Shown in pieces: positions 30,548 through 41,903 of a DNA stretch of 64,000 nt (positions are counted from its first letter, which is position 1; the number at the start of each line of letters is the position of its first letter). Source of the DNA: Couchioplanes caeruleus (GTDB taxonomy: Bacteria; Actinomycetota; Actinomycetes; Mycobacteriales; Micromonosporaceae); NCBI RefSeq assembly GCF_023499255.1, contig NZ_CP092183.1, positions 627,501 to 691,500 of the forward strand. Reading direction: 5' to 3'. The notes under the pieces are model-generated. The model had not been told where the DNA came from and ran no database searches. It worked only from the letters and a program-made list of their open reading frames with translations. Made by a program: the position numbers and the translations under genes.

Positions 30548-31843
30548 ATGACGTCGACGGTCGACGCCCCCGCCAGCACCACCAACACCGCTGCCACCAG
30601 CCCCGCCCGCGCGCTCGTCTGTCGCGGCTGCGGCACGGAGTTCCCCCTCGCCGCGCAGCACGCGTGTTACGAGTGTTTCGGCCCCCTGGAAGTCGCGTAC
30701 GACCCCGCCGCCCTCGCCGCCGTCACCCGCGAGCAGATCGAGGCCGGCCCGCAGAACATCTGGCGCTACGCCGCCCTGCTGCCCGCCGGCCAGGACCCCG
30801 CCACCCGAGTCACCCTCGACCCCGGCCTCACCCCGCTGATCAGCGCCCCCGCCCTCGCCGCCGAGATCGGCCTGCGCGCGCCCCTGTGGGTCAAGGACGA
30901 CTCCGCCAACCCGACCCACTCCTTCAAGGACCGGGTCGTCTCCGTCGCCCTCACGGCCGCCCGCGAGCTGGGCTTCACCCGCTTCGCCTGCGCCTCCACC
31001 GGCAACCTGGCCAACTCGGTCGCCGCGCACGCCGCCCGTGCCGGCGTCCCCAGCATCGTCTTCATCCCCAGCGACCTCGAGCCCGGCAAGGTCATCACCT
31101 CCGCGGTGTACGGCGGCGGCCTGGTCGCCATCGAGGGCTCGTACGACGACGTGAACCGCCTCTGCGGCGAGCTCGTGGAGACCGACGAGTTCGAGGACAC
31201 CGCGTTCGTCAACGTCAACGTGCGCCCGTTCTACGCCGAGGGCTCCAAGACCCTCGGGTACGAGGTCGCCGAGCAGCTCGGCTGGCGCATCCCCGCCCAG
31301 GTCGTCATCCCGATGGCCTCTGGCGAGCTGCTCACCAAGGTCGACAAGGCGTTCAGCGAGCTGGTCGAGATCGGCCTGTGCGAGGCACCCGAGGGCGGCT
31401 GGACCGTCTTCGGCGCCCAGTCCGCCGGCTGCAACCCCATCGCCACGGCGCTGCACAACGGCACCGACCAGATCATCCCGGTCAAGCCCACCGGCATCGC
31501 CAAGTCGCTCAACATCGGCGACCCGGCGGCGGGCGCGTACGCCATCGAAGCGGTCGAGCGCACCGGCGGCTGGATGGACTACGCCGACGACGACGAGATC
31601 CGCGAAGGCATCCGCCTGCTGGCCCGCACCACCGGTGTCTTCGCCGAGACCGCGGGCGGCGTCACCGTGGCGGTCCTGAAGAAGCTGGTGGCCTCGGGCA
31701 AGCTCGACCCGGAGAAGGAGACGGTCGTCTACAACACCGGCGAGGGCCTCAAGACGATCGACGCGGTCGAGGGCCAGGTCGGCCCCACCCACCGGATCAA
31801 GCCCTCGCTGCGCGGCGCCCGCGAGGCCGGGCTGCTCGGTTAA
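30548..31843 (+). CDS. thrC: Threonine synthase
   Basis: A PLP enzyme converting O-phospho-L-homoserine to threonine, 431 residues. The N-terminus has a zinc-ribbon-like CRGCG...CYECF pair, then the fold-type II PLP core with the Schiff-base lysine in ANPTHSFKDRVV and the phosphate-binding ASTGNLANSVAAHA. GSKTLGYEVAEQLGW and SAGCNPIATAL are typical of thrC. ATG 30548 lies 7 bases after AAGGAG, right below the SAM riboswitch. It is monocistronic, with homoserine genes elsewhere. Confidence 0.95.
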   Translation: MTSTVDAPASTTNTAATSPARALVCRGCGTEFPLAAQHACYECFGPLEVAYDPAALAAVTREQIEAGPQNIWRYAALLPAGQDPATRVTLDPGLTPLISAPALAAEIGLRAPLWVKDDSANPTHSFKDRVVSVALTAARELGFTRFACASTGNLANSVAAHAARAGVPSIVFIPSDLEPGKVITSAVYGGGLVAIEGSYDDVNRLCGELVETDEFEDTAFVNVNVRPFYAEGSKTLGYEVAEQLGWRIPAQVVIPMASGELLTKVDKAFSELVEIGLCEAPEGGWTVFGAQSAGCNPIATALHNGTDQIIPVKPTGIAKSLNIGDPAAGAYAIEAVERTGGWMDYADDDEIREGIRLLARTTGVFAETAGGVTVAVLKKLVASGKLDPEKETVVYNTGEGLKTIDAVEGQVGPTHRIKPSLRGAREAGLLG

Positions 31844-32206
31844 CTCGCTGTAGCGGGCATCCTGCCGTACGTCGAGAATTCCTTCCCGCGAGGGCTTGCG
31901 CGAGACTTCCGGGATCGGCAGGATGCTCTACGCGGGAGGACGCGACGCCGTACGCGGCCCCACCTACGAGCTTGGCGACAATCTCCTAGGGGCCCAACGA
32001 CCCAGTGCCGGAGGCGCTGTGCGCGTGTCCTCCCGACCAAACTTTCCGGCCCTTTCCCGCCGGTGCGGTCTGCTGTCCCGGTGCGGGTTTTCGGCATCGC
32101 GGGCGCGTGCTTCTCAGCCGTCCGGTCGCGGGCGTTCCGCTTCGGTGCGGCCGCCGGCTTCCGGGCTTCCCGCTTTCGGGTGTCCCGCTTTCGGGCGTCC
32201 TGCTTC
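31844..32206. other. Gene-free stretch with an 11-bp inverted repeat and a minisatellite edge
   Basis: I see no credible gene. GCATCCTGCCG (31857-31867) and CGGCAGGATGC (31916-31926) are perfect inverted arms 48 bases apart, just after thrC, and may form a long-loop transcript end. From about 32130, 15-bp C/G-rich repeats begin and continue into the 3' end of the next gene on the minus strand. Confidence 0.6.
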
Positions 32207-32956
32207 TCAGCCTGCCGGGCCTTCCCCCGCCGGGCGTTTCCCCGCCGGGCGTTCCCCCGCCGGGCGGTCCGCCTCCGGACCTTCTCCTGCTAAGCGGTCC
32301 GCTTGCGGGTGGTGCTCTGCTGGGCGGTCCGCTTCCGGGCTTGTTGCGCGGCTGCGGCGCAGTTTGTGGACCCAGGGGCGCAGCGGCGCGTCGGCGTAGC
32401 CGCCCCGCTCCAGGCCCGCGTGCCGCTCGAACGCGTTGCGGGCGCCGTACGTGCCGGTCGTCAGCCACGAATAGCCGCACGCCATCCAGTACGCCGGCCA
32501 GAACAGCGGTCCGAGAACGGCGTACTGGCCCGCGTGCCGGCTCTCGTGGGCGAGCAGCTCCGCGCGGCTGTCGTGCAGCAGCCAGTCAGCCGTCCGGCGG
32601 GTGATGATCACCGAGCCCACGGTGAAGCACGTGGCCGGCGGCACCCGGTGCCGGTAACCCTCGGCCACCAGGATGCCGTGCCGCCCGCGGCGGACCTTCG
32701 CACCAGCCAGCACCGCGACCGCCAGCCCGGCCAGGGTGGTGCCGTTCGCGGCGGTGAGCACCGAGCGCGCCAGCGGCCACCGCCGCAGCGGCGGTCGGGG
32801 TCCGTGAGGTGGGTCTGGTTGTGGTGGCTGCTCGTCCGCCGGGCCTGGTGGCAGCGGCGGCCGGGGTCCGTGAGGTGGGTCCGGTTGTGGTGGCTGCTCG
32901 TCCGCCGGACCAGGGCGCAGCGGGGGCCCGAAGTCGCCGGGTGGGCTGCCGGTCAT
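32207..32956 (-). CDS. HExxH-containing hypothetical protein with repeat-derived ends
   Basis: A 249-residue protein that I do not recognise. The N-terminal 55 residues contain a 22-residue duplication rich in Pro ([18 protein letters not shown], twice). The middle has one membrane-like segment ([14 protein letters not shown]) and [24 protein letters not shown], an HExxH motif at residues 137-141 as in zinc peptidases or eCIS-core (DUF4157-like) proteins. The C-terminus is a pentapeptide-like tail ([15 protein letters not shown]) coded by 15-bp repeats that continue beyond the stop in another frame. The start overlaps the stop of the GNAT gene (ATGA). Metal-dependent hydrolysis is possible, not shown. 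Confidence 0.65.
   Translation of the reverse strand: MTGSPPGDFGPPLRPGPADEQPPQPDPPHGPRPPLPPGPADEQPPQPDPPHGPRPPLRRWPLARSVLTAANGTTLAGLAVAVLAGAKVRRGRHGILVAEGYRHRVPPATCFTVGSVIITRRTADWLLHDSRAELLAHESRHAGQYAVLGPLFWPAYWMACGYSWLTTGTYGARNAFERHAGLERGGYADAPLRPWVHKLRRSRATSPEADRPAEHHPQADRLAGEGPEADRPAGERPAGKRPAGEGPAG
32796..32927 (-). repeat. Tandem duplication of 66 bp inside the HExxH gene
   Basis: Two copies begin at 32796 and 32862. They differ by few bases, keep frame and encode 22-residue Pro-rich repeats. The second copy is truncated at its end. Confidence 0.8.
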
Positions 32957-33471
32957 GCGCGGCGGCGCATCTGCAGTTCGCGCAGGCCGGGGACGACCGG
33001 GTGCGGGACGCGTACCCCGGTGTCCTCGAAGCCGAGGCGCTCGTACGCCCGGACCGCCCGGTCGTTGCCCACCACGACCTCGAGCATCAGTTCCCGGCGG
33101 CCCACCGTCAGCGACCATTCGGCGACCGCGTCGACCAGCGAGGCCAGCACCCCCTGCCCGCGGTGGGACGGGGTGATGTAGACGGCGAAGACCACCGTGG
33201 CGGCCGGCTCCTCGGGCAGCACCGTGCCGCCGGCGTGGCCGATCAGCCGGCCCCCCGGGTCCGCGACGAACTGCGCCAGCTGGCTGCCCGACGAGGCCTG
33301 CACGATCCGGCGGTGGTAGTCGGCGTGCGGGCGGGCCGCGGCCTGGGCGAGCGTCTCCAGGAACGCGAGCGGGCTGTCGGCCAGCATCTCGAGCCGCAGC
33401 GCGCGCATCCTCGCCGCGTCCTGCGGGGTCACCCGGTGCACGGTGACGGCGGGTGCCAAAGTGCTGGTCAT
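32953..33471 (-). CDS. GNAT-family N-acetyltransferase
   Basis: A 172-residue GNAT protein. The acetyl-CoA loop is [14 protein letters not shown], after [10 protein letters not shown]. The later strand-helix region [23 protein letters not shown] is typical of the family. ATG 33471 lies 100 bases before the minisatellite array. Its last four bases overlap the next gene (ATGA), so the two form a coupled pair. The acceptor is unknown. Confidence 0.85.
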   Translation of the reverse strand: MTSTLAPAVTVHRVTPQDAARMRALRLEMLADSPLAFLETLAQAAARPHADYHRRIVQASSGSQLAQFVADPGGRLIGHAGGTVLPEEPAATVVFAVYITPSHRGQGVLASLVDAVAEWSLTVGRRELMLEVVVGNDRAVRAYERLGFEDTGVRVPHPVVPGLRELQMRRRA

Positions 33472-33572
33472 GCTGCCTGCCTACCCGCTGCGGGCGCGGC
33501 AGGCAACCCGGATGGCGAGATGCCGACCCCACGGCCCGGGCCGGCCGCAGGCGCCGAGCCAGGAAGCGTCCC

Positions 33573-33790
33573 CGCCCTCGCCGCCGGGAAGGCGAGGGAG
33601 ACAGCGCCGCCGGTCCTCGCCGGCGGAAGGGCAAGGGAGGCAGCGCCCGCCGGTCCTTGCCGCCGGTAGGGAGGCGGAGACGGCGCTGCCGGTCCTTGCC
33701 GCCGCGAGAGGGAGGCAGAGACAGCGCTGCCGGTCCTCGCCGCCGCGGGAGGGAGGGGGAGACAGCGCCGCCGCCCTCGCCCGGGAGGGG
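33573..33790. repeat. Tandem array of about 40-bp imperfect repeats
   Basis: Five units (starts near 33573, 33611, 33651, 33690, 33731) and a partial sixth, each beginning CGGTCCTYGCCGCCG and ending in AGACAGCGCYGC. It fills the gap between the GNAT start and the 3' end of the large glycosyltransferase. On the plus strand it is open in several frames, but with no start site or codon logic I do not call a gene. Confidence 0.8.
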
Positions 33791-33812
33791 CTGCGGGGCG
33801 GCGGCGAAGGGC

Positions 33813-36800
33813 TCAGCGTTCCGAGCGGAGCTCGTCCCCGAGCTGCAGCATCCGGTCGACGACCCGCTCCGTCGCGTGGCCGTCGTCCAGGTCGCAGAAG
33901 CGCTCCTTGAAGGCGGCGCGCTGGTCGGCGTACGCGTTCGGGTCCACCGCGATCTCCACCAGCGACTTGATCACGTCCTCGGACGTCATCAGCAGCGGGC
34001 CCGGGGCTTCGTGTTCGAAGTCGAAGTAGAAGCCGCGCAGCTTGTCGCGGTAGTGCTCGAGGTCGTACGTGAAGAGCAGGATCGGCCGGCCCGTGTTGGC
34101 GAAGTCGAACATCACCGAGGAGTAGTCGGTGACCAGGACGTCGGTGATGCACAGCAGGTCAGCCATGTCCGGGTAGGTGGACACGTCGATGACGAAGCCC
34201 GAGCCGTCGTCCGGCATGGGGTCGACCACGTTGGGGTGGCGGCGCACCAGCAGGACGTGATCGTCGCCCAGCATCCGGCGGGCGGCGGCCAGGTCGAGGT
34301 GCATCGACAGCTTGTACCGGCCCGAGCCGTAGAACTCGTCGTCGCGCCACGTGGGGGCGTAGAGGACGACGCGCTTGCCCTCGGGGGCGCCGACGCGCCG
34401 GCGGATCGCCTCGACCGTGGCCGGATCGTTCCGGAAGAGGATGTCGTTGCGCGGGTACCCCGATTCGAGCATCTCCCCGCCGTACCGGAAGGCGCGCTGG
34501 AAGATCGGCGTGCTGAAGGTGTTCGGCGAGACCATGAACGACCAGTTGGGCGTCTCCTTGGCCACGTGGTTCAGGTAGTCGCGGTCGGCGTGCCGGATGT
34601 CGGCGGCGTCGAACGCGAGCCGCTTGAGCGGCGTGCCGTGCCAGATCTGGGCCACGACCTGGCCGGGGCGGCGGACGAACCAGTCCGGCAGGTGCGAGCT
34701 GGTGACGATGTAACGCGCGGTGGCCAGCGCGTCGTACCACTCGACGCCGCCGAACCGGGCCGGGGTGAGCGTGTCCGGCACAGGGGCCTGCCCGTCGCGG
34801 ACGGTCAGGTACTGCGTCTCGAACTGCAGCCCGCGGCGGAGGATCTCCTCGTGGACCCGCTTCGGGCTGTCCGAATACTGCCGGCCGCCGAAGCACTCGT
34901 ACAGCACGACGTCACGCAGCGGGCTCCGGCGCATGGCCGGGGACCGCTTCTCCCGCAGCTGGGTACGGGCGAAGGCGCCGCGCTCGTCGACGTTGAGCAC
35001 CGGCCCCGCGCGCAGCGCCACGAAGTCGCCGTCGGACAGCTCCAGGAAGAACTCACGGTGCTCGTCGGGGGAGTAGGCCGGGCACATCGAGCGTACGGCG
35101 TTCGCCACGATGAGGTTGGTGAGCCTGTTCGGCCCGTCGGCGTTGTGCGAGACCAGGAAGTCCCAGAGCGCGGGCCGCAGCTCGATCAGGTCACCCCAGG
35201 ACGGCACCTTGCTCGGGTTGAACCGCGCGACCCAGCGGTCACCGTCGACGGTGACGTCGACCGGGCGCTCCTCGGCGCCGCCGCTGCGGGCCCGGAGCTT
35301 GATCTGGGGCGGGCCGTCGACCTGCCGGAACTCGCCGGTCAGCACGAGCGTGCCGTCGGGCTCCCATTCCGCGGTGTCCGCCACCGGTCCCTCGGGGCGG
35401 GCGCACAGCCACAGGAAGCCGGCGGCGGTGCGCCGGACGAACACGTGACGGTCGTACACGGCCGTCCGGGCGTCGGGGATGCTGTCGCTGAGCAGGTGCT
35501 CGGACTGCTGGCCGCCGCTGAAGAACCCGATCTGGATGCGCCAGCGGTCCATCGGGCCGCCCGGCGGGGGCATGGCCGGCGGGCCGGCGTCGGCGAACAG
35601 CTGCTTGAGCTCCAGGACCGCCCGGAACGGCGTGCTGCCGTTGCGGGTGTCGCCGAACTCGACCGCCGCGTGGGCGTCGGCGACGTCGGGGACCCGGCAC
35701 AGCCGGATCCGCCCGGCGCTGGGCTGGCCGCCGAGGACGGAGCCCGCGATGACCAGCTTGTCGTCGTCGAACGTGATGGAGGTCGCCCGGGCGGTGACCT
35801 TGTCGACGCGGAGGTTGAGGTAGGTGCCGTCGGTCACCGGGGTCAGCTGGGTGGAGGCGTCCAGGGCCAGCGGGGTGAGGCGCAGCTTGGTCGGGAGCGG
35901 GGCGGCCTTGAGCCGGCCCTTGCGCAGCTTGGTGCCGGAGAGGATGCCGACCGCGATCTGCCAGCGGCCCTCGGTCCAGCGGCCGCCGGACTGCAGCGCC
36001 GCCGGGTCGATGGTGACCTCGAAGCCGGACCAGTCGTACGACTGGTTGGGGCGGGTGGAGCTGGCGGTCGCCTCGGGCTCGCGGCGCGGGGTCGCGGGCA
36101 GGGTCACCGTACGGCCGGTCGTGCGGTCCCGCAGGCGGACGACGCGCACCGAGGTCCACCGGGAGTTCGCGGGCGTGCCGTCCACATACGCGTAACCACG
36201 GATGACGAGCTTGCCGTTCCGCCAGGACACGTCGGTGACCCGGCTGCGGAACGGAGGCTTGCCCAGCTCGTAGAACTCCCGCGGGACGCCGGCCGTCGGG
36301 TCGTCGAGGAACGGCAGCTCGGCGTAGCGCTTGCTGCCCTCGTGCTTGGTGCCGACCGCCATGCCGGGGCGGCTGGCCTGCAGCACCTCGATGACCTCGG
36401 CGAGCTTGTCCTGGCGTACGAGGTGCCACAACACCTTGAACTTCGCGGGGAGGCTGTCGAAGGTGGCCTGGGAGACCCGGGCGAGGAAGAGCTTGGCCTC
36501 GCGCATGAACGCCGCCTGGAACTCCGGGTCGGCGTCGGGCAGCTGGCGGGCCACGATGGCGAAGTCGTCGACCAGGACGTTGTAGTCGTACGCCTGCTTG
36601 ACGTCGTTCTGTCCGTGATCTTCCAGGAACGTGGTGACCGTGTGGATCGCGCGGAACCGGTCGCCGGTGGTGCTCCAGTCGTTGCGGCGCTGCGTGATCG
36701 AGTGCTCGCCGGCCTCCCGGCGGCGCCAGTAGTAGACCGGCACGTTCAGAACGTCGACCGTGGTGGCCATGGCGTGCGCGATCAGCGACGGCGGGATGTC

Positions 36801-37484
36801 CTCGTGCAGGCCGGGAGGGAACGTGATCCCGTTCTCGTCCCAGAACCGGCGGCGGTAGACCTTGTTCCACATCGTACGGTCCTTGAGCAGGGTGTGCCGC
36901 TCGCGGACGTGGGTGCGCAGCACGGTCTTGCTGAAGATCGCGGTGTGCAGGCCGGACGGGGTGGCGCCCTTGGAGGTCAGCAGCCGGACCGCGCCGCAGG
37001 CGAAGTCCGAGCCGGTGTGGTCCAGGGTGTTGATCAGCATCTCGTAGGCGTACGAGGGCACGACGTCGTCACCGTCGCAGAACGCCAGGAAGGTGCCCTG
37101 GGCGGCCGCGATGCCGGTGTTGCGCGCGATGCCGGGCCCGCTCTCGGCCTGGTGGATCGACTTGAAGCGCGGGTCCTGGGCGGCCCACCTGTCGGCGATC
37201 GCGCCGGTGCCGTCGACCGAGCCGTCGTCCACGACGATCACTTCGAGGTTGTGGTACGTCTGCCGGGCGAGCGACGTGAGGCACTCGTCGAGGTAGATCT
37301 CGATGTCGTGTGCGGGCACCACGACACTGAGCAGGGGCCGGGTGGCGGTGGCCGGACGCGCCGGCCGGTGGTCCGCCGACTCGGTGCTGCCGGGTGATCG
37401 TTGCGCCGGGATCTGCTGGTCCCCCGCCTCCCGTAGGTGGGCGCGCCCGTCCACACCGACAGTACGGTTGTCCACTCCGCTCAC
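33813..37484 (-). CDS. Bifunctional GT2 glycosyltransferase / TagF-like CDP-glycerol transferase
   Basis: A 1223-residue protein. About residues 50-300 form a GT-A family 2 domain: [36 protein letters not shown] and [12 protein letters not shown] (metal-binding DxD-like). About 400-830 is a large beta-rich region with several similar sub-blocks. About 850-1215 is a glycerophosphotransferase (TagF/Tar) domain with [25 protein letters not shown] and [11 protein letters not shown]. It should build a teichoic-acid-like or other phosphodiester-linked wall glycopolymer at the cytoplasmic face of the membrane. GTG 37484 follows GAGGAG. It is alone, with no export or priming genes nearby. Confidence 0.88.
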   Translation of the reverse strand: MSGVDNRTVGVDGRAHLREAGDQQIPAQRSPGSTESADHRPARPATATRPLLSVVVPAHDIEIYLDECLTSLARQTYHNLEVIVVDDGSVDGTGAIADRWAAQDPRFKSIHQAESGPGIARNTGIAAAQGTFLAFCDGDDVVPSYAYEMLINTLDHTGSDFACGAVRLLTSKGATPSGLHTAIFSKTVLRTHVRERHTLLKDRTMWNKVYRRRFWDENGITFPPGLHEDIPPSLIAHAMATTVDVLNVPVYYWRRREAGEHSITQRRNDWSTTGDRFRAIHTVTTFLEDHGQNDVKQAYDYNVLVDDFAIVARQLPDADPEFQAAFMREAKLFLARVSQATFDSLPAKFKVLWHLVRQDKLAEVIEVLQASRPGMAVGTKHEGSKRYAELPFLDDPTAGVPREFYELGKPPFRSRVTDVSWRNGKLVIRGYAYVDGTPANSRWTSVRVVRLRDRTTGRTVTLPATPRREPEATASSTRPNQSYDWSGFEVTIDPAALQSGGRWTEGRWQIAVGILSGTKLRKGRLKAAPLPTKLRLTPLALDASTQLTPVTDGTYLNLRVDKVTARATSITFDDDKLVIAGSVLGGQPSAGRIRLCRVPDVADAHAAVEFGDTRNGSTPFRAVLELKQLFADAGPPAMPPPGGPMDRWRIQIGFFSGGQQSEHLLSDSIPDARTAVYDRHVFVRRTAAGFLWLCARPEGPVADTAEWEPDGTLVLTGEFRQVDGPPQIKLRARSGGAEERPVDVTVDGDRWVARFNPSKVPSWGDLIELRPALWDFLVSHNADGPNRLTNLIVANAVRSMCPAYSPDEHREFFLELSDGDFVALRAGPVLNVDERGAFARTQLREKRSPAMRRSPLRDVVLYECFGGRQYSDSPKRVHEEILRRGLQFETQYLTVRDGQAPVPDTLTPARFGGVEWYDALATARYIVTSSHLPDWFVRRPGQVVAQIWHGTPLKRLAFDAADIRHADRDYLNHVAKETPNWSFMVSPNTFSTPIFQRAFRYGGEMLESGYPRNDILFRNDPATVEAIRRRVGAPEGKRVVLYAPTWRDDEFYGSGRYKLSMHLDLAAARRMLGDDHVLLVRRHPNVVDPMPDDGSGFVIDVSTYPDMADLLCITDVLVTDYSSVMFDFANTGRPILLFTYDLEHYRDKLRGFYFDFEHEAPGPLLMTSEDVIKSLVEIAVDPNAYADQRAAFKERFCDLDDGHATERVVDRMLQLGDELRSER

Positions 37485-37610
37485 TCCTCAATCCGGTCAG
37501 AACGACCACCCGCAGTGTCGCGCCACGCGATCCGTTCCCGCGCGCTTCAGGCAACGTCAACAGCCTGTTGTTGTCCTCTTCAGCCTGCGGCAGTGCTGAA
37601 ATTTAGCATT

Positions 37611-37649
37611 GATCCGCGCGGATCGAAAACGGTCATATGTGCACATATG
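37611..37649. promoter_or_regulatory. Two perfect palindromes upstream of the GT2/TagF gene
   Basis: GATCCGCGCGGATC (37611-37624) and CATATGTGCACATATG (37634-37649) lie in an AT-rich island between the divergent GT2/TagF and groEL genes, 127-165 bases from the GT2/TagF start. They look like regulator sites. No other gene is seen in 37485-37811. Confidence 0.5.
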
Positions 37650-37811
37650 TCGGTAACTGACGTACCGGTCCGGTGCCATGGTGAGGCGCCGGATCCTGGC
37701 TTGATGCAAGCGTGGAGCGCCGTACGGGGGCCATCCCCCGGGCGGGTGGATTGTTCACGCATCTTGATCAGGGCGGTCGGCGCGGGCTCCGTCCGGGACA
37801 TGACCGTTGTC

Positions 37812-37838
37812 CTTGCACTCGCCCCACCAGAGTGCTAA
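37812..37838. promoter_or_regulatory. CIRCE element 1 (HrcA operator), imperfect
   Basis: CTTGCACTC-N9-GAGTGCTAA. The right arm is the exact CIRCE consensus; the left arm has two mismatches. It overlaps a TTGCAC / TAAACA promoter with 17-base spacing (37813-37841). Confidence 0.88.
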
Positions 37839-37846
37839 ACAAGTCA

Positions 37847-39687
<1,841 letters not shown>

Positions 39688-39711
39688 GTCCAGCCCACCC
39701 AGCACCACGAG

Positions 39712-39741
39712 AACGGGCCGTCCCGCAAGGGGCGGCCCGTT
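39712..39741. terminator. Terminator hairpin after groEL
   Basis: AACGGGCCGTCCC-GCAA-GGGGCGGCCCGTT is a near-perfect 13-bp stem with a GNRA loop, shared by groEL and the convergent MFS gene. Confidence 0.85.
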
Positions 39742-39755
39742 CCGCGTTCCGCGGT

Positions 39756-40988
39756 CTAGCGAAGCGCCGGCTCCTGCTCCGGCAGGGCGACGTCGGTCAG
39801 GTCGCGCAGCCCGCGTACCGGCGAGAGCAGCCAGGCGGCAGGCGCGCACAGGGTCACGACGCCCAGCGCGAGCAGCGTCCACCGGGCGCCCATCGGGCCG
39901 GCGAGCGCGCCGCCGGCGATGCCGCCGACGGGGATGGCACCCCAGGAGACGAACCGTACGGTGGCCATCACGCGGCTGAGCAGCTCGGGCGGGCTGGCGA
40001 TCTGCCGGTACGTGCGGGTGGTCACGCTGAGCACCACCACGCCGGCCGAGAAGACGAGGTTGCCGGCGACGAAGGCCGCGTACGCGCCCAGCCCGCTGCC
40101 CCACGGCACCAGCAGGGCGCCGGCCGAGGAGGCGAACCCGGCGAGGATCAGGCCGCGAGCCGTGCCGACGGCGTCGGTGAACCGGGTGGTCAGGGCGGCG
40201 CCCGCCAGCGAACCGACCCCGTCCGCGGCCAGCAGCACCCCGACGAGGCCGGGCGCCGTGTGCAGCTCGCGGACGAGGTAGAGCGGGTACAGGGCAAGCT
40301 GCGCACCGCAGACGAAGTTGACCGCCGTGGCGGCCCACATGCCCGGCCCCATCGCGGGATGCCGGACGACGAACCCGAACCCCTCGCGGATCATCTCGCC
40401 CACCGGCGGCCACCGGTCGGGGCGGTCCACGCGGCGGGCGGGCAGCGTGCGGAGCAGAACCGCCGAGACGAGGTAACTGACGGCGTCGACCAGCATCGTG
40501 GGTACCGCGCCGAGCGCCTGCACGGCGAGGCCGCCCAGCGACGGGCCGCCGAGCTGGGTCGCGGCGTGCGTACCCGAGGTCAGGCTGTTGCGGGACTGCA
40601 GCTGGTCGCGGTCGACGATCTCCGGCAGGAACGTCATGTTCGCGACGTCGAAGATCACGTTGGCGAAGCTGACCACCAGCGCGGTCGCCACGAGGTGCGC
40701 GACCGTGAGGTGGCCACACCACCACGCGAGCGGCACCGAGCCCACCGCCGCGGCGCGGGCCAGATCGGCGCCGACCTGCGCGCCGCGCAGCGGGAGGCGC
40801 TGCACGATCACGCCCGCCGGCAGCCCGATGACGATCCAGGCGGCGAAGCCCGCGGCGGCGATCAGGCCCATCTCGAACGGCGTCGCGTCGAGAACCGCGA
40901 GCGCGGTCAGCGGCAGTGCCACGCCCCCGATGGCCGAGCCCAGGCTGCTGGTCGTACCGGCCGTCCACCACCGCCAGAACACGCTCAC
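39756..40988 (-). CDS. MFS transporter (12-TM, exporter-like)
   Basis: A 410-residue membrane protein of the major facilitator superfamily (MFS_3/enterobactin-exporter-like type). It starts VSVFWRWWTAGTTSSLGSAIGGVALPLTAL and has the signature-like VNFVCGAQLALYPLYLV and LLAADGVGSLAGAALTTRF. Twelve hydrophobic spans can be drawn. It is divergent from the HxlR-peroxiredoxin gene with only 54 bases between, including an operator-like repeat, so the fusion protein probably controls it. Substrate unknown; drug or lipid efflux is usual for the group. Confidence 0.88.
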   Translation of the reverse strand: MSVFWRWWTAGTTSSLGSAIGGVALPLTALAVLDATPFEMGLIAAAGFAAWIVIGLPAGVIVQRLPLRGAQVGADLARAAAVGSVPLAWWCGHLTVAHLVATALVVSFANVIFDVANMTFLPEIVDRDQLQSRNSLTSGTHAATQLGGPSLGGLAVQALGAVPTMLVDAVSYLVSAVLLRTLPARRVDRPDRWPPVGEMIREGFGFVVRHPAMGPGMWAATAVNFVCGAQLALYPLYLVRELHTAPGLVGVLLAADGVGSLAGAALTTRFTDAVGTARGLILAGFASSAGALLVPWGSGLGAYAAFVAGNLVFSAGVVVLSVTTRTYRQIASPPELLSRVMATVRFVSWGAIPVGGIAGGALAGPMGARWTLLALGVVTLCAPAAWLLSPVRGLRDLTDVALPEQEPALR

Positions 40989-41000
40989 GGTCCCCGCCCC

Positions 41001-41035
41001 GTTCCAGTGAGTTCCAATCTGGAACGGACTATAGT
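41001..41035. promoter_or_regulatory. Operator repeats and shared -10 of the MFS / HxlR-peroxiredoxin pair
   Basis: GTTCCA (41001), GTTCCA (41011) and TGGAAC (41020) give the palindrome GTTCCA-ATC-TGGAAC plus one extra direct half-site. ACTATAGT just beyond is itself palindromic and supplies TATAGT on both strands; on the plus strand it sits 7 bases before the GTG at 41043. Confidence 0.65.
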
Positions 41036-41042
41036 GACCGGC

Positions 41043-41879
41043 GTGCGGCACGTCGATCCCATAGATCCCGATTGCGGCATCGCGCAGGCCCTCGGCGTGC
41101 TCACCGACTGGTGGACGTTCTTCGTCGTGCGCGACGTCGCCGGCGGCGTGACCCGCTTCGACGCCCTGCAGCGCGAGCTCGGCATGAGCCGCCGGGCGCT
41201 CAGCGAACGGCTCTCGAGTCTCGTCGAGCGCGGCGTGCTCCGCCGCGCCGCGTACTCCGACCGCCCGCCGCGGTACGACTACCTGCTGACGGCCAAGGGC
41301 GAGGGCCTGCTGCCGGTGCTGATCGCGCTGCAGGACTGGGGTACGCGGCACGTGATGGGCGACGGCTCGCTGACCGCCACGGCCGCGCCGACCTCCGCCG
41401 AGGCGCGCCGCGTGCACGGGCTCACCGGCCACCGCATCCCCGCGTTCACCGTCGAGGCTCCCACTGTTCTGTACTTCTTCCCCGGCGCGTACGCCCCGGG
41501 CGCGCAGGGCTATCCACCCGGCTGGACGGACATTCCGGGCGCGGCCGGCTGCACGCTGGAGTCGGCGACGTACGCGGCCCGGGCGGACGAGTTCGCGGCC
41601 CACGGCGTACGCATCACCGGCGTGAGCACGCAGCGCCCGGACCAGCTGGACGCCTTCGCCGAGCACGCCCGGCTGCCGTTTCCCCTGCTCTCGGACACCG
41701 ACGGCAGGCTCGCGGCGAGCCTGCGCCTGCCCACGTTCCGGGCCGGCGGGACCGACCGGTTCAAGCGCCTGACACTGCTCGTGGACGAGCGGGCCACGAT
41801 CCGGGCCGTCCAGTTCCCGGTCACCGACCCGGCCGGCTCGGTGACCGAGATGCTGGATGTGGTGAAGGCGTCGTTCTGA
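41043..41879 (+). CDS. HxlR-family winged helix fused to a peroxiredoxin-like domain
   Basis: A 278-residue fusion. Residues 1-105 form an HxlR DNA-binding domain (CGIAQALGVLTDWWTFFVVRD, FDALQRELGMSRRALSERLSSLVERGVL) with Cys11 at the place used for redox or electrophile sensing in some HxlR proteins. About 130-278 is a thioredoxin-fold peroxiredoxin: VLYFFPGAYAPG, an insert PGWTDIPGAAG and then Cys170 in GCTLES as the likely peroxidatic residue; the nearby second Cys found in relatives is Ala here. The start is leaderless (TATAGT, 7 bases, GTG). It probably senses peroxide and regulates itself and the divergent exporter. Confidence 0.82.
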   Translation: MRHVDPIDPDCGIAQALGVLTDWWTFFVVRDVAGGVTRFDALQRELGMSRRALSERLSSLVERGVLRRAAYSDRPPRYDYLLTAKGEGLLPVLIALQDWGTRHVMGDGSLTATAAPTSAEARRVHGLTGHRIPAFTVEAPTVLYFFPGAYAPGAQGYPPGWTDIPGAAGCTLESATYAARADEFAAHGVRITGVSTQRPDQLDAFAEHARLPFPLLSDTDGRLAASLRLPTFRAGGTDRFKRLTLLVDERATIRAVQFPVTDPAGSVTEMLDVVKASF

Positions 41880-41891
41880 AAGGCGCGGCGC

Positions 41892-41897
41892 TACGGT
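41892..41897 (+). promoter_or_regulatory. -10 element of a probable leaderless glpD promoter
   Basis: TACGGT is followed after 6 bases by the GTG at 41904, right after the stop of the fusion gene. Confidence 0.45.
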
Positions 41898-41903
41898 GGG
41901 GTG

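Noticed and set aside
33453..37397. A giant plus-strand gene opposite the GT2/TagF synthase
   Set aside because: The minus-strand reading has clear GT2 and TagF motifs and a good ribosome-binding site. The plus-strand reading is a shadow that also runs through the 40-bp repeats.
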